Shown: positions 11,100 to 24,150, numbered from the stretch's first letter. The stretch: 64,000 nucleotides of DNA from Ascochyta rabiei (GCF_004011695.2 NC_082412.1:1860001-1924000); one strand, 5' to 3'. Notes: a model not told the origin generated them from the sequence alone. A program made the numbers and translations.

Positions 11100-14000
11100 T
11101 CCTCTTAGTCTTTATCTTGTACAACAACTGCTCCTGGTGCTTGATTGTTGTGTTGTGAGGGCAGCAGATCAGTTGCAGCAGGTTGTAGTAAGTTAACATG
11201 GTAGGACTTGGTCTGCCATGGGACATCAAGTTCAACCTAGTAGGGGTCTCGTACGCGGGCTACTTAGAACTTCCTATTTTTCTAATCTAGCTTTTTACTA
11301 GGTCTGTTAGTCTAAACATTCTTTAGGTTTAGCTAGACCTAGTCTCTAACTTGGTATTTAGGCGCTGGTTGTCTTATACAGTTAGCCTAAGCTTCCTGTT
11401 ATTATTAGGCGTATATTATTGCTGAGATTGCCTAGTCTGCTGCTTAGCGTAAGGTCTGTCTGATTATTTTAGCCTGCTTCTTTAGATCTGTTGTACGATC
11501 TATTAGGTTGCCTTTAGCTAAGTTATCCAGCAGGTCTAGAGGGAACAGAGTGTTCTTAAACCTATGTTAAAGGAAGAAGGGTAAGACTCTAGTTGTTAAG
11601 CTTATACAGGTGTTAAGCATTAGTTCTAGTATTAGAGTAAGTATAGCCTAGTTGTCTTGCGCTTAGTTTGTGTACGTACGTGCCACTACTTTAATATTGC
11701 TATTAGCTCTCTTAGTAAGTCTATCTGTTTGTGGGTGGAATATAGTAGAAAGGTTCTGTTGTACGCCTAGAAGTTTGCACACTCTTCCCTAGAGTTTACT
11801 AACAAACTGAGTACCTCTGTCTAATGTAATTGATCTTAGGAGTCTGTGTAGCCGGTATACTTCTTGTACAAATACCTAGGCAATATTGTCTGCCTTAATC
11901 TTCTCTAGGGGGACTAAGATTATACCCTTACTTAGTTAGTCTTTTATAACTATAAGGTTTATACAGCCTAAGGAGAGTAGAAGACCTATAATAAAGTTAA
12001 CAGTAAGGTCTTGCCACATACAGCTTGGCACTAGTAATAGTCGCAGGTAGCTATGTTTCCTATCTCTCTAAGGGGTACTTTGTTGGCAGATGTTACAATT
12101 CTGTACAAAACGGCGGTTATCTTCGCTTATCCCTAGCTAGTACCATATTCTTACAATTGTGCGGTATGTCTCTTCTCTTCTAGGGTGTCCTGTCTAGATA
12201 GTAAGGTGTGCTTGCTGTATAATCCCTGTACGGATTAGCTCGCTATTAGGTACCTATGTCTGGTTTCTCTATTAAAGCTTGTTGTTGCCTGTTACTGTAC
12301 AGTCGCCTAGAGAGACTGCAAGCTTCTTTGTAATTGTGTTTAGAGACCTTGCGCCACTTTGTATAGCCTGTTGTACAGCCTAGTAAGTTTTATCTTGTTC
12401 TACTGCTTGGTCCTAGTGCTAGGTTATTAGGTTGTCTAAGGATAGTGGTTGAGGCAGATAATTTAGTAGAATAGAGCCTTCTAGTGTAAGTGTTAGTGCC
12501 TGTACAGGTGTAGCATATGTTAGGTCTTATTAATTATATAGGACAAGCATTATAAACTCTCTACTAGCAAGTCTTTTATTGTCCTCTCCTTTAGGCATGT
12601 CTTGATCTCTTCTTGAGAGGGCATCCGCTCGTACGTTGTCCTTGCCAGGTCGGTATTGTATCTTTATGTTGCCAAACTGTAACATAATCTAAGCCTATTG
12701 TACGTGTCTTTTAGTAAGCTTCTGTTTCTTTATAAAGTACTCTAGGTTTTTGTAGTTAGTAACAACTTTAAACTCCTGTACGCTTCGTAATTCAGCGTCC
12801 TATTCCTGTAAGCAGAATATTACTACAAGGAGTTCTTTATTATAGATAGGGTAGTTTGCTTTATAAGGCAGGAATTTCTAAGAGAGGTATGCTACTATAC
12901 AAAGATTGCCAGATGCGTCTTCTTGCAAAAGGGTGGCTCCTATAGCAAAGCCAGAAGAATTACATTCTACTACAGCTCTCTGCTCAGGGTTAAGGGTAGC
13001 AAGGACCTCTTCCGACAGGAAGGCTTCTTTTAGGGCCTAGAAAGCTTAATCTTGTTCCTCTGTCTATTTAAAAGGGAGATCCTTCTTAGTAAGTTGTATA
13101 AGCGGTTCTGACAGTGTAGCAAAGTCTTTAATAAACTTCTAATAGAAGTTTATAAACCTAAGGAACCCTTGTACGCCTTTAACTGTAGTAGGTGCTTACT
13201 ATTCCTAAATAGCTTGTACTTTTTCAGGGTCCATTAATATACCCTTTCCTGCTTCTAGGATAAATCCTAGGTACTTCGTACGCTGTACGTCAAATTCGCA
13301 TTTGCTAAGTTCTAAGTTTAACCCAGCTTCTTGTAGGCGTTTAATTACCTGTTGTACGTGCTTGTAGTGTTTATGTAGAGAACCCTTAGTAAAAATTAAT
13401 ACATTGTCCAAGTACGCTGAGGCAAAGTCGTCCAGAAACTCTCTAAGGGCCCAGTTAATGTACCTCTAGAAGGTACTAGGAGCGTTAGCTAATCTAAAAG
13501 GTGTTACTAGCTACTTGTACAAACCAAATTGTGTACAGAAGGCAGTCATCTATTCCTGTCCTTCTGCTATCCTAATCTTGTAGAAGGCAGCTGTAACGTC
13601 TAGTTTAGTGTACCAGGTGGCTTGTCTAATCATGTTCAGGGTCTCCTTGATCAGGGGAAGAGGATACCAGTCCTTCTTGGTTAGGGCATTTAGTGCTCTG
13701 TAGTCCACACAGAACTATAACCCGCCTTCTAGCTTCCATACAAACAGTACCAGTGATACAGCTAGGGAGTTGCTGGCCCTAATAAACCCTTTTTCTAACA
13801 AATCTAGTAACGTACGGCGTAGGACTAAGAGCTTATCCTAAGACATAGCATAGAGGGGACTGTACGGAACCTCTAGGGTCTTGCTGTCTACTTTATTTAG
13901 CTTAATTATATAGTCCACTGTTAGGCTACAGTAGAGAGGCAGTTTATTACCTTCTTCTAGGACAAATAACTTAACGTATAACTAAAGGTACGCAGGTAGT

Positions 14001-14600
14001 ACTGCTTTAACCTCCTATACAGTCATCTAGGTCTTTAGTTTTAAGGCCTTCTAGATATCCTTTATGCTAGCAGCAAAGACTTAGATTCCTGAGTTTTCCT
14101 TACAGCTCTTTCGTACGTGGTACTGGAAGGCTACTGCTAATACTAGGTAACAGTCTAGTAGGGTAAGCACTTCAGTGCTTCGTACGGTAACGTTATACCG
14201 TTCTATAGATAGAAGCTTGTCCTTAGTGCTAATTACACCACCAACATCTTCTAACCATGTCTTTCTAAGGATTATATTGTAGTTATATGTTAAAGGGGTG
14301 ATATACGCTGCAACACGGTGTTACTGTACACCTCTAATATTAAGGGTAAATTCTGTAATAGCAGTAATAGTGCTTCTTTAACTGTTAACTCCTTCTATGG
14401 TTATAGGTGTAATTAGGATGCGTAGTAAGTTCATCTTCCGTACAGACTGTTCGTTTACCAGGCAATAGGTACAACAACTATTATTAACTATAGCAGTAGC
14501 TGGCGTAGTAGAGTTAATAACTGTATAAATTAATATTAGTTTAGTTGCAGCTAGTTAATAGAGCAGTAAACGTGTTAACTGTACAGGCTTAGGAACTTGT
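11100..14600 (-). pseudogene. R1 pol (protease, RT, RNase H, integrase), RIP-broken
   Basis: Read on the minus strand with CAR/TGG-derived stops. The clearest stretch is 13205-13411, which includes LIFTKG, GLNLELSKCEF and YLGFILEAGKG, the gypsy RT region after the catalytic site. The catalytic motif reads LDN instead of LDD. RNase H and integrase follow towards 11100. The ends are approximate. This would replicate the element in cytoplasmic particles and integrate the cDNA, but the copy is dead. Confidence 0.8.
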
Positions 14601-15862
14601 TAAAGAGGCCCTAGCGTACGACTTTCGGCTAGGGCTGTTCTTTTCCCTTGTCTTCTAATAAAGAGGTCTCTTCAGCCGGTTGTATGGCTGCTACCTTAGG
14701 GATTCTTAAGGTTAACTTTTGTTTGTTTGTATAAGCAGGTAATTTAGATAGAATGTTCTTCTTGCAATCACATACTATATGGCCTTTGTTGCCACATTTA
14801 AGACAGGCTCCTGTAGCCCTTCTTTTACAGATTTCTTTATCTGTTCCCTAGTATTCTCTTTTCCTTGTACAGGGCTGGTGAGCGCCTACTGTAGGCTGCC
14901 AGTCTATTTCATTGCTGTTCCTACGTAGGTTTTCCTAGGAACTAGGGCTGTCATACGTCTGGGTGGAGTAGCTGTTACTTGTAATCCTGTCTACAGCCTT
15001 AAGGTTCTCCCAGGTTATCCTAGCACGCTGTACAAACTGTTTGTACGTCTTAAGTCTAGGTAGTTAGTATCTAGCTTGAGCTCTTAACAGCTTGCTGTTT
15101 AAACTGTTCTTAAGATAGTTAATCTTCTAAGCGTAGCTTGCTCTGTCTAAGGCTGCCTCTTGCAGCTTCAAGTTAAACTTCTGGACATGTAGATTAAAGT
15201 CGTTTTTGCCTTGTTTTGTCGTACAGAGGTACTTAAGGGCTTTCTCCTAGGCAGTAGGGTCCTTAAAGAACCTGTTAAGGTATACCCAGGCCTTCTTAAG
15301 CGTTAGCAGGGTAGTGCCGTTTATAAGGCTTATTATTATTAGAGATAGAGCATTAAACGCTTAACTAGTTGTACAAGTAATCACGTAGTTAACTTAGTCC
15401 TTCTTAGTAGGGTACGCTGGCTGGTCCCTGTACAGCTTAGCCTGTACCTTTATCTTCTATTAAAGATATTGTTTATATAATCCTTTGTTAAATACTTCTA
15501 TATTAGGAAGCCTGGGCTTTTTAGCCCGTTAGACAGTGTAATCTTGGTAGTCACTTAAAGGGGTAGGACTAGAGGAAAAGTTTTGTCCACTTCTTTCTGA
15601 GGTTTCCAGACGAGTGTTGTTGCTCAGCATCCCCCTAAGTTTGTTTATTTAGGATTGTAGCTGCTTATACAGTTGTCTCTCTTGCTTGCTTACTAGTTTA
15701 TCTAGGTTAGCTTTTAGGGATTGTATTGTTGCTATTAGATTGTCTACTAATAGGTTGCGTAACAGGTCTTGCTGTTGCTTATATAGATGCTGCAATTACA
15801 TCTGCTATTTATACGTTAGCTGGCTGCTAGGCAGCTGTTAGTTGTGAAGGCTGTCTCCTTCC
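14600..15862 (-). pseudogene. R1 gag with CCHC zinc knuckle, RIP-broken
   Basis: Starts at ATG 15862-15860 (MEGDSLHN). A coiled-coil-like segment follows, then a gag region with an aromatic FNLHVQKFNLKL-type core, and near 14765-14815 the knuckle CLKCGNKGHIVCDC, spaced CX2CX4HX4C. The interruptions are mostly TAG/TAA. The product would be the nucleocapsid protein packaging the element RNA. The gag-pol border is not resolved. Confidence 0.75.
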
Positions 15863-15909
15863 ATTGTTGTACGCTTAGGGGGTTTAGTTAGTTTTAATCT
15901 TTCTACTTA

Positions 15910-16095
15910 TATTAAGGGTCAAAGTGGCCTTCTAACAAGTATGCATTTGTCCTATACTACAGAAGCAGAAAGATAAGAGAGAAAGACAGATTGCCTCTTC
16001 TCGTACAAGATATAGCAAGATGCCAAGCTGTGCTCTATAATCACGTGTGTGGGTTTAGTGCGTAGTCTCGTACACTTAGGGCTTAGCCTATTACA
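15910..16095 (-). repeat. R1 5' LTR
   Basis: 186 bp, gapless match to 9341-9526. The duplicated target GTACT follows at 16096-16100. This is the promoter-bearing LTR for the minus-strand gag-pol. Confidence 0.9.
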
Positions 16096-16156
16096 GTACT
16101 ACTATAAACAATGCCAATATAGGCTAATATAAGCTATAATAGGGTAGAATGTTAGT

Positions 16157-16213
16157 GTGGTCTTAGCGGAGTGGCCGACTCGCCTGTGTGGCCAACTTAC
16201 CTGTTAAATACGT
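16157..16213 (-). repeat. T1 right terminal inverted repeat
   Basis: Reverse complement begins ACGTATTTAACAGG and follows the left repeat base for base apart from a few C-to-T type differences. It has the same doubled GAGTCGG-type motif and is followed by the duplicated TA at 16214-16215. Confidence 0.85.
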
Positions 16214-16215
16214 TA

Positions 16216-16971
16216 ATTACTATACTAATACTAGTCCTGCCTAGAGCTCTTATAGAGGCCTATAGGGTTATCTGTATTTATATAGTTTTTGCCTTTTTAA
16301 GGGGGAAGGAGGTTAATAACAGCGTTCTTAAGGCGTTATTATCTAAGTGTGCTTATTATACACTTAAAAACAAGAAGTGTTACCTAATAACTATATAATC
16401 TTTTTTTATTCTTACCCTTACAGTTTACCTAATACTAATAGTTTTTAGGTTCTAGTTTACGCTATTCTAGAATACGCAGCCTTTTTAGGCAACCTTACTA
16501 CGTAGAAGTAAGAGGTAAAAGAAGAGGGGGGGGGACCCAGCGTTGGCAGAGAAGGAGGCAGAGTAAAGGTGGGATCCCTAGCGTGTTGTTACAGAGTTAG
16601 TAAGGGATCTAGCAAGCGTAGTGCAGGTAGCAACTGCCTAGCTTAAAGGAATTACTGCTACTAACGTAATAATACACTAGTATAATGTTAGCCTAACTAA
16701 GGGAGGAGTAGCAGAGAAAAGGAGGGTAGAGGAGTTAGTAGAGAATATAGCTGTGTTAACTAGGGAAGTAGTTAAGCTGTAACAGGAGATAGTCTATTAA
16801 GGTACTAGAGTAAGAGAGGTGTTAGTAAAGCCAGCACCTGCTCTATTACCTAAGAAGAAGGGTAGTACTAATAAGCTAGATATTCTAGCTAACAGTAACT
16901 TTGTTATAAGTAACATTAAGGACCTGTAAGAGGGTTTCCTTATTTATATAGTAAGAAGTGTTCTTTCTTTT
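16216..16971. other. Degenerate DNA between T1 and gypsy G-D
   Basis: Probably the continuation of 6721-7588, separated by T1. The left part (16216-16500) has no assignable frame. The right part carries the coding remnant at 16501-16960. Gypsy G-D is inserted at 16972. Confidence 0.5.
16501..16960 (+). pseudogene. Unrecognised coiled-coil-like coding remnant
   Basis: One plus frame stays open for about 150 codons with only TAG/TAA of the CAG/CAA/TGG type. It is charged and helical: an Arg/Lys/Glu-rich start (AEKEAEQRWDP), leucine-spaced stretches (ELVRDLASVVQVATAQ, RVEELVENIAVLTREVVKL) and then PAPALLPKKKGSTNKLDI. It resembles the coiled-coil head of a gag-like or transposon-borne protein, but no family is recognised. 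It is cut off by G-D at 16972. Confidence 0.5.
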
Positions 16972-17173
16972 TGTAAAGAGTGTACAAGGCGATCACAAGG
17001 GAAAATAGGATTAAAGAGGATAGCAGGTGTATTAAGTCACGTAGTGTGTAGTAACAAGACTAATTATTAGAGTATTAGTAATAACCTCTAACACCTTTAT
17101 ATAGTCTGGGCTGACTAGCCCTATAGTAGCTCGCTAAGACTAGCAGAGGTACCCCTAGGCCCAGCGCCTAATA
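16972..17173 (-). repeat. G-D 3' LTR
   Basis: 202 bp, the same family as the LTRs at 25281, 32381, 52467 and 59560. Plus strand begins TGTAAAGAG and ends GCGCCTAATA. On the element strand this restores TGTTAGGCGC...CTTTACA. A polypurine block (minus-strand GAGAAGGGAGG) follows at about 17177. Confidence 0.9.
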
Positions 17174-17557
17174 ATACCTCCCTTCTCTAGATTGTTTAGC
17201 TTAAACAATGGTATAATTAGCAATACTGTATTGTTTTAACCTAGCTTTAGATGTGTTTACTCTGTCTGTCCTGTTATAGCTAATCCTAACTAGGTTTAGG
17301 CACTTGTAACACCTTGTAAGGTTAGATAGGGCTTAATACTAATTCTGCCCTTACCTAGTAAAAGTTAAACAGAAATCCTCTCTTACCTCTTACTTTACCT
17401 CTAGGGTCTAGACAGCTGTTTGCGCAGGCTAAAGCTCTAACTAGGAGGCTGGCAGTATATAAGCTATCTATACCCCTAGTTTTATTAGTTACTACTATAT
17501 CCTACTTTACTTTAGTAAGTACTAACCTATTCTGTCTAGCATTTTTTTAAGGATAGC

Positions 17558-18071
17558 TGTTGAAGTCGTACTTTAGTTAAAGACCGTAGGCACTAATTCT
17601 ATTAGTTCTCGGGGATGAGTACTGGTGGATCGGTTAGGGTTATTAACTAAGCAAAGCTTGTAAAGATAGAGTGCACTAAATAGTACAGAGTAGACTGTCC
17701 ATTTTCAGCGCAGGTTAAGATATTAAAGACAAACTTAATTAATAAACTTAAACACAAACTATAAGGGTTATGTTCCTACTAACTTATATACTTTAATAAT
17801 TATAGTAGTAGTATAGACTAATTAGTTTGTACATCCTCTAATTGCACTAAGCACTAATTACACTAATTACTAATTGTACTAATTACTAATTACACTAATT
17901 ACTAATTGTACTAGTTACACTAAGCCCTAATTAGGTTATATGTTATATTAGTTATTAGCTAAGTGCTAACATATAATTGTTGCTTACTTATTATTTATTC
18001 TATTGTTATAATTACTGTGCTGTAGCTACTGTAATTAGACAAATCCTTCCTGTGTTCTGTAGATTATAACA
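17558..18071 (-). repeat. X 3' LTR with internal minisatellite
   Basis: 514 bp, starting TGTTGAAGTCG and ending GATTATAACA. At about 17838-17935 it holds ACTAATTAC/ACTAATTGT-type tandem units. The partner LTR is 531 bp; the difference of 17 matches one extra unit. Confidence 0.88.
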
Positions 18072-18699
18072 CTATCCCCCCTCTGTCTTAGCTTAGTCCC
18101 TTAAGCTTATTTATATAACGCAGGGCCCTTTCTTAATTATTAAGCAGGTCTTAATAATGCTAAAACAACTAACTATCTTAAGTTTAGCTTCACGACAAAG
18201 CAAAATTTCGACATAGGGCCCTGCACACCAGAAAAACATTAGAATCTATCTTAACCTAGCGAGGATATACTATCCTAAGCTTCCTAGAGCCTTTAGGCGT
18301 CTAGTTGCTGCACGCTGCCTGGTTATCTAACCTAATCTGTTGCAAAAATTTTCAGATTTGCAGAGCACAGACCTCCCCTACAACAACAATCTTATCTTAT
18401 CTTATCTCCTAAGATCTTACCTTAACAAACACAACAACTAACAAACCCTACCCCTACTAGATAGCAACAAGCCTTTCCTTAGCTTTCTGCTTTTAACCCC
18501 TTCTTTCTACTCCTAGAGGTCTACTAGTTAGGCCAGTAAGAATAGAAAAAAGGCAAGAATAGTAAAGCTAAGACTGTCTTTTCCTTGTTTTTTAGCTCTA
18601 AAAAGCAGATAGAGACTAGGTACCTCTTTCTATGCAAAAATAAGCTCTCTTCTAGTTATTTCTTAGTTATTTTATCTTAAAAAAGAGAAGGAAAACCCC

Positions 18700-20165
18700 A
18701 CCTAGGACCAGGACCTAGGACCTAGGACAATAGAACTGGAACCACCACCTAATAGAGACTAATCTCTAAACACAGGGACAATAGAAATAAGCCCCCCTAG
18801 CTCCCTAACCCCTCTAGGAGAGATGTACTAGCCTAAACTAATCCTAAGACCTATATCTATACCCTTATTATCTATACTACACCTGCAATCTACTCTAGGA
18901 ATACACTAACCTAGTATATTTAACAGGACTACAACGTTACCTCTACCCTCTGCTCCCTCTAAACAACTAGCTAGTAGACCTGCTACTCTAACAGCACCTA
19001 GGCTCCCCCCTTTCTAATTTAATATAGCTACTAGGCCTATAAACTAAGCTCCTATTACTAAAATAGTAAAAGAAGCTCTATCTATTGCTAGGACAATAGT
19101 TATCTAGGCTTCTTCCCTAGCTACCTTAAACAAGGAATAATTAAACCTCTTAGACCTTCTAGAAATCTTTTAAGACTACACAGAAAATAACAGGATAAAC
19201 AAATAAGGCCTCTCTATCCTAGCCTCCTAAGTATCTAACCTTAAAATAGTGTCTAAATTAATTAAAATAAGAACAAAACTCCTTTGAAAACCTACTCTAG
19301 CTACTAAGACTCCTACTATTTAACCTTCTACTTAGCCTACCTTATACGCATCTGCAGCTTTAGCTAACCTCCTTAAGAATACAGACTAGTAAACAGTTAT
19401 AAAGAAGAAACAACCTACTATTATAAAGAACTTTCTAAGTGTACGCTAACTAGTTCTTACACTAGAGCAAGAACTACCCTCTTTTACCCCCCTAGAGATG
19501 CGTAATACTTTTAATAAGGCCTTTACAGATAAAGGAGTAAGCCTTCCTGTAATTACTTCTGCTAGCCTAAGTAGAAGGAACAACATTGTTCTTACTACAA
19601 CGCCCTCCTTTACCGCAAAATACCTGCTTAAAAACTAAGTAATCTAGCAATTAGTTACTACCTATAAGGAAGCCCTTCTAATAGAACTATAGCATAAAGT
19701 AATCCTATATAACATCCCTACGTCTCTAGAAATAAACCAGGAGCTAGAGGTGCTTAAGTAAGAGATAACAACCTTTAACAAAGGCCTAATAATAGTAGGT
19801 AACCTATTCTGGCTAACAAGCTATAAAAGGAGACAGAAGCAACAACTAGGATCTGTCTGTGTAGCGTTTGCAACAGAAAAAGAAGTACAACAAGCTATAC
19901 GCAATAGACTATACCTACTAGGAGCTAGTATAAGAGTAGAGAAGTTTGTTCCTACACCTCCTACTACACAATACCAAAAATGTCAGCAATTTAGACATAT
20001 AGAGAACAGGTGCCTTAATAGCACTATATATAAGATATGCGTAGATAAACACTCTATAACACTATATAAGTGTAACACGTGTAGTACTACTAGTAAAGCC
20101 TGCGTATATACTATACCTAAGTGTATAAACTATAAAGAAGTATATATAGTAGATAGCATTTAATA
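18700..20165 (+). pseudogene. LINE ORF1 (gag-like, three zinc knuckles), RIP-broken
   Basis: Long, Thr/Pro/Leu-rich N-terminal part, then the nucleic-acid binding end around 19985-20150 with successive knuckles (CQQFRHIENRC, CVDKHSITLYKCNTC, CVYTIPKCINYK), in which some Cys/His are already replaced by Tyr. This is the typical ORF1 layout of Tad/I-type LINEs; the protein coats the element RNA. The start codon is uncertain. Confidence 0.72.
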
Positions 20166-20249
20166 TACAGCCTATAAGGCTATAATAAACGTATAAACAT
20201 ATCTAGAATACTAGACAACCTAAGGATTCTATAAGTAAATCTAAATAAG

Positions 20250-23200
20250 AGTGCATAAGCTACAGAGAGCGCTTTGCAACTTACAGTAGAACTTACTATA
20301 TACCTTGTCTTAGTACAAGAACTATAGCTTACCCCTACTTAATAACAACCTCTAGACTACTTAGACATACGCTCTGTAAACCACCCCTCCTTTACACAAA
20401 TCCTACCCCTACTACAGGACTATAGCATAAGGCCACGCGTTCTAGCCTATGTCCTACGTTTAACACTAGTACAAATTACCCTAACAGTAGATATAAACCC
20501 TAACCTAGACTTTCTAGCTATTATAGTCTAGTAGTCTAGGTTAAACTTTACAATCTATAATATATACAACTAAACAAACGCATAAGGAACAATAACAGTA
20601 GAAAGAAAGCTTCTAAATAGCTAAACTCTGCCTAACTTAATCCTGCTAGGGGACTTTAACACCTACTACCCTTAGTAGGACCCTACTATAACTACTATAA
20701 CACTAAAAGCCAGTAGCTTTATTGCCTAGATAGAAGAGTAAAATCTAGAGCTACTAAATACTCCTAGTACAGGGACCTTCTACAGGCTAAACATAAGCAG
20801 GGAAAGTGTTCTAGACCTTACCTTTGCCACACACAGGCTTACAAACTAGATAGAAGACTAGCAAACCCTAGCAGGTATAGGCTTAGACTACCTAGGTATC
20901 CTGTTTATAATTACTATGCCTAGAATACAGCTCCTAAACAACCCTACCCCCTAGTTTAACACTAAGAAGGCAGACTAGGACCTATTTTAGAAGGAGCTAG
21001 CAAAGGAATTAGGAAAAAGCGTTGCCCTAAATACTTTAAGCCCTAGACACTCTACTAGCACCTCTCTACTCCTAATCTAAGGAGAAGACAGAGAGCTAGA
21101 AAAGCAGCTTGAAGCAATAGGGAAGGAGCTTACTACAGTAATAATAAACGCAGCTAAAACTACAATTCTACAAAGCTCTACAAGTGCAAGAAGCAAACCT
21201 TAGTGGAACCTAGACCTAAAACTACTAAGGACAAACATGCTTAGCAAACAACGCCTCCTACAGAGAGAACTAGCTAATAGCCCTACAACCACATACATAT
21301 AGAAAAGGGACTACCTAATTACTAGAAATAACTACCTACAAACAGTAAAAGCAGCAAAACGCAACTACTAGAATTAATTCCTAGAAAAAGAGGATATAAA
21401 ATTAATCTTTAAGGCATTATCCTATACTGGAACTGTAGGTAACTAAAGCATACCTGCTATATAAGGCCCTAGGGGAATAGAGAACTCCTTTTAAGGCAAG
21501 TGCTCAGCACTAAGAGAGACTTTCTTCCCTAGACTACCTCCCTCTTAGCCTATAGAGTGGAGGACCTACCTAGAAGGTAGCTAGGAATAGCCACCCCTTA
21601 CTAAAGAAGAGCTAGAACACGCCTGCTTCTCACAAATCTACAGTAGATCTCTAGGACCAGATGCAATAAACTAGGAGATTATTACTACAGTATATAAAGC
21701 CGAAACAGACATATTCTTCTATGTGTTCTCTACACTATTTAACTATAGATACTACCCTTAAATCTAGAAAAGAGTAACAGGAGTTATCCTAAAAAGCTAA
21801 ACAAACTAGACTATGCAGCCCCTAAAGCCTACAGGGTGATTACTCTCCTAAGCTGCCTAGGCAAAGTTGCAGAAAGACTAGTTACTAAACGGCTTAGCAT
21901 ACTAGCTAAAACAACTACCCTACTACACCCTTTATAACTAGGTAGAAGAGTACAAAAATTAGCTATAGACGCCTCTATACTGCTGCTAAACTAAGTGTAA
22001 GAATAAAGAAAACTAAAGCGTACAATAACTACAGTGTTCCTAAACATTAAAGGAGCCTTTAACCACGTCTTACTAGGCTAACTACTTACTATCCTACAAC
22101 AACTAAAGCTACCCTGCAGCCTAATAGCCTAGATCTAATCTTTCCTCTCTAGACGCTAACTACGACTGTCTTTTAATAGAGAAACAGAAGAATTTAGCAA
22201 TATAAACGCTAGAATCCTATAAGGAAGCCCTGTCTTACCTATTCTGTTCCTAATATATATTAGACCTCTATTCTAGTCAATTACAAACTACTCGCTGTCC
22301 TACCTAAACAACCTAGCTATTACAGTATTATCTACTAGCCTAAAGAAAAACATCTGCCTACTAGAAAGAGATATAGCTAGCCTATTTGCAAAAGGATCTA
22401 GCTGTGCAATACAGTTTAATGCACTAAAAACTAAACTTATCTACTTTACTTTAAGCTAAAAAGCAGAAATCTACACTCTTACCCTGCTAGACAGGTCTAC
22501 TATAACACTAAAAAAGACTGTTAAATGGCTAGGAATCTACTTTAACAACAGGCCCTCCTTTAAGGAGCATGCTGCCACAAGGATTAGCTAAGCAAGAAAC
22601 ACCTTCTACAGAATGTACAGACTAGCAAACAACAGTAAAGGCCTTACACCTACTGCTCTCTAACAAATATACCTGGCCTATGTGACTAGCATAGCAGACT
22701 ATAGATGCTAAGTCTTCTAGAAGCAACAAGCTAGGATAGCAAAACAACTACAAGGACTACAGAACCTAGCACTTAGGAAAATCTTAGGCACCTTCTAAAC
22801 CTTACCTATTATTCCCTAGGAGGTAGAGGCAGCACTAGCCCCTCCTATAATAAGGCTAAACACTACAATAAGAAAGTACGCCTTTAGAGCGAGGAAGCTC
22901 CTAAAGAACTACCCTATCTACACTGCTATAACATAGCTAAAATCTACCCTATAAAATACAGACCTAGACTCTAGCACAGAGTAAAGAGAGGTTAACTATA
23001 CTAGGCTAAGAGTAGGACCTCCTACACAGCTTATGCAAATTACACAGTCTATAGAAAAAGCTATACCTAGCACAAGAGAAGAGAAACTAAAAGACTTCTA
23101 GTTCTGCCCCTAGAACAAGGCTATTGCATACTAAACAGAAATCTTAAAAATACTAAAAGAAGAAGAAGTAAAAGCACACAAAACAAAGATGCTACAGAAA

Positions 23201-24150
23201 GTAGAAAGCAATTTACTAGCTATCTACACAGACGCTTCCTCTGTAGAGGGAGGCCTAGGGATAGGAGTAGGAATCATAGTCCTAGACTACAACTAAGAGC
23301 TAAAGGAAATCTACACTATAAACTATAATATTAGTAAAGGCCAAATTGCATACAACAGAGAACTAGAAGGAATAATAAGAGGCTTTAAAATTGCAGCTAC
23401 TATAGCTACTACAGGACAGAACGTCTAAGTCTTTACAGACAACTAGGCAGCTATCCTAAGACTAAAAACTCCTTTAAATAAGCCTAGATAAGCTTAGCAA
23501 ATACGCTGTATAAAGGCAGCTAAAACTATTAAAGATAAAGGAGCCACAATAAGCCTTAAATAGACCCCTGGCCACCAAGACATTGCAGGAAATAAGAAAG
23601 CAGACCTTCTAGCAAAAGAAGCAACAAAAAAGAGGCCTACCTCTAACGCTACAAGCATTGCTATAACTGGAATCTAAGTAAAAGCTATTACAAAAGACAA
23701 ATAGGTTTACAAACTAGTTACCTATAAAGCTAAAGTAATCCTAAGGAAAACAGACACCTACGCAGCAAAATACTGGCTAGGACTAACAAACAGGATAAAA
23801 CTACCTAAAAATACCAAATAAGAGATAGCAAAAGCCTACTACTAACTAAAACTAGGACATAGATATAATAAAGCATACCTCCACAACCTATAGAAGGTAG
23901 ATAACAACAGATGTATCTGCAGCTACACATAAATAACTTAATACCTCCTACTTAGCTATAAAGAATACAAACAAGTAAGAAAAATAATGCAGGACAACCT
24001 ATAAGGACAACAACTCTTAATAAATCTACTACTCTACACAACCTAGGGAATTCTAGCTACTCTAGCTTTTATTTTAGACCCTAGAATAAGCACCCGCAAG
24101 TGGTACCTACAATAAACAACAGACACCTAAAAAATGCTGTTAACCACCTA
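20250..24150 (+). pseudogene. LINE ORF2 (APE endonuclease, RT, RNase H, terminal CCHC), RIP-broken
   Basis: Endonuclease motif LILLGDFNTYYPQQDP near 20640-20690. The RT domain carries NIKGAFNHV and LQGSPVLPILFLIYI near 22030-22270, and a catalytic motif reading YLNN at about 22300 instead of a D-D pair. RNase H shows YTDASSVEGGLGIG at about 23225 and FTDNQAA at about 23430. A final Cys-containing motif (CICSYTQITQYLLL) sits near 23915. It would nick DNA and prime reverse transcription on the target; this copy is inactive. Confidence 0.8.

Larger units (their letters stand above)
9341..16095 (-). mobile_element. Ty3/gypsy retrotransposon R1 (6755 bp) with antisense accessory gene
   Basis: Two 186-bp LTRs (9341-9526, 15910-16095) lie between GTACT duplications (9336-9340, 16096-16100). 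Coding is on the minus strand. A polypurine tract (AAAGAAGAGGGG on that strand) abuts the 3' LTR at 9527, and gag with a zinc knuckle precedes RT. The LTRs differ at about 10 of 186 sites, all transitions. Between the end of pol and the 3' LTR lies a plus-strand gene. Confidence 0.92.
7591..16213 (+). mobile_element. Fot1/pogo-type DNA transposon T1, split by gypsy R1
   Basis: Terminal inverted repeats of about 57 bp (7591-7647 and 16157-16213) are flanked by TA duplications (7589-7590, 16214-16215), as expected for Tc1/mariner-pogo elements. Removing R1 and one copy of its GTACT duplication leaves 1863 bp, one base short of the related T2. The single gene is the transposase at 7672-9324. R1 landed 12 bp beyond its stop codon. 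Confidence 0.9.

Noticed and set aside
16171..16398. 75-codon open frame
   Set aside because: Begins inside the T1 terminal repeat and crosses the insertion border, so it cannot be an old gene.
16972..17557. Independent 590-bp repeat family (also at 25281 and 59165)
   Set aside because: It is the 202-bp LTR of gypsy G plus about 380 bp of its interior; the rest of this copy continues at 45183 after gypsy X.
17838..17935. CRISPR-like array
   Set aside because: Short contiguous minisatellite without spacers, inside an LTR, in a fungal genome.
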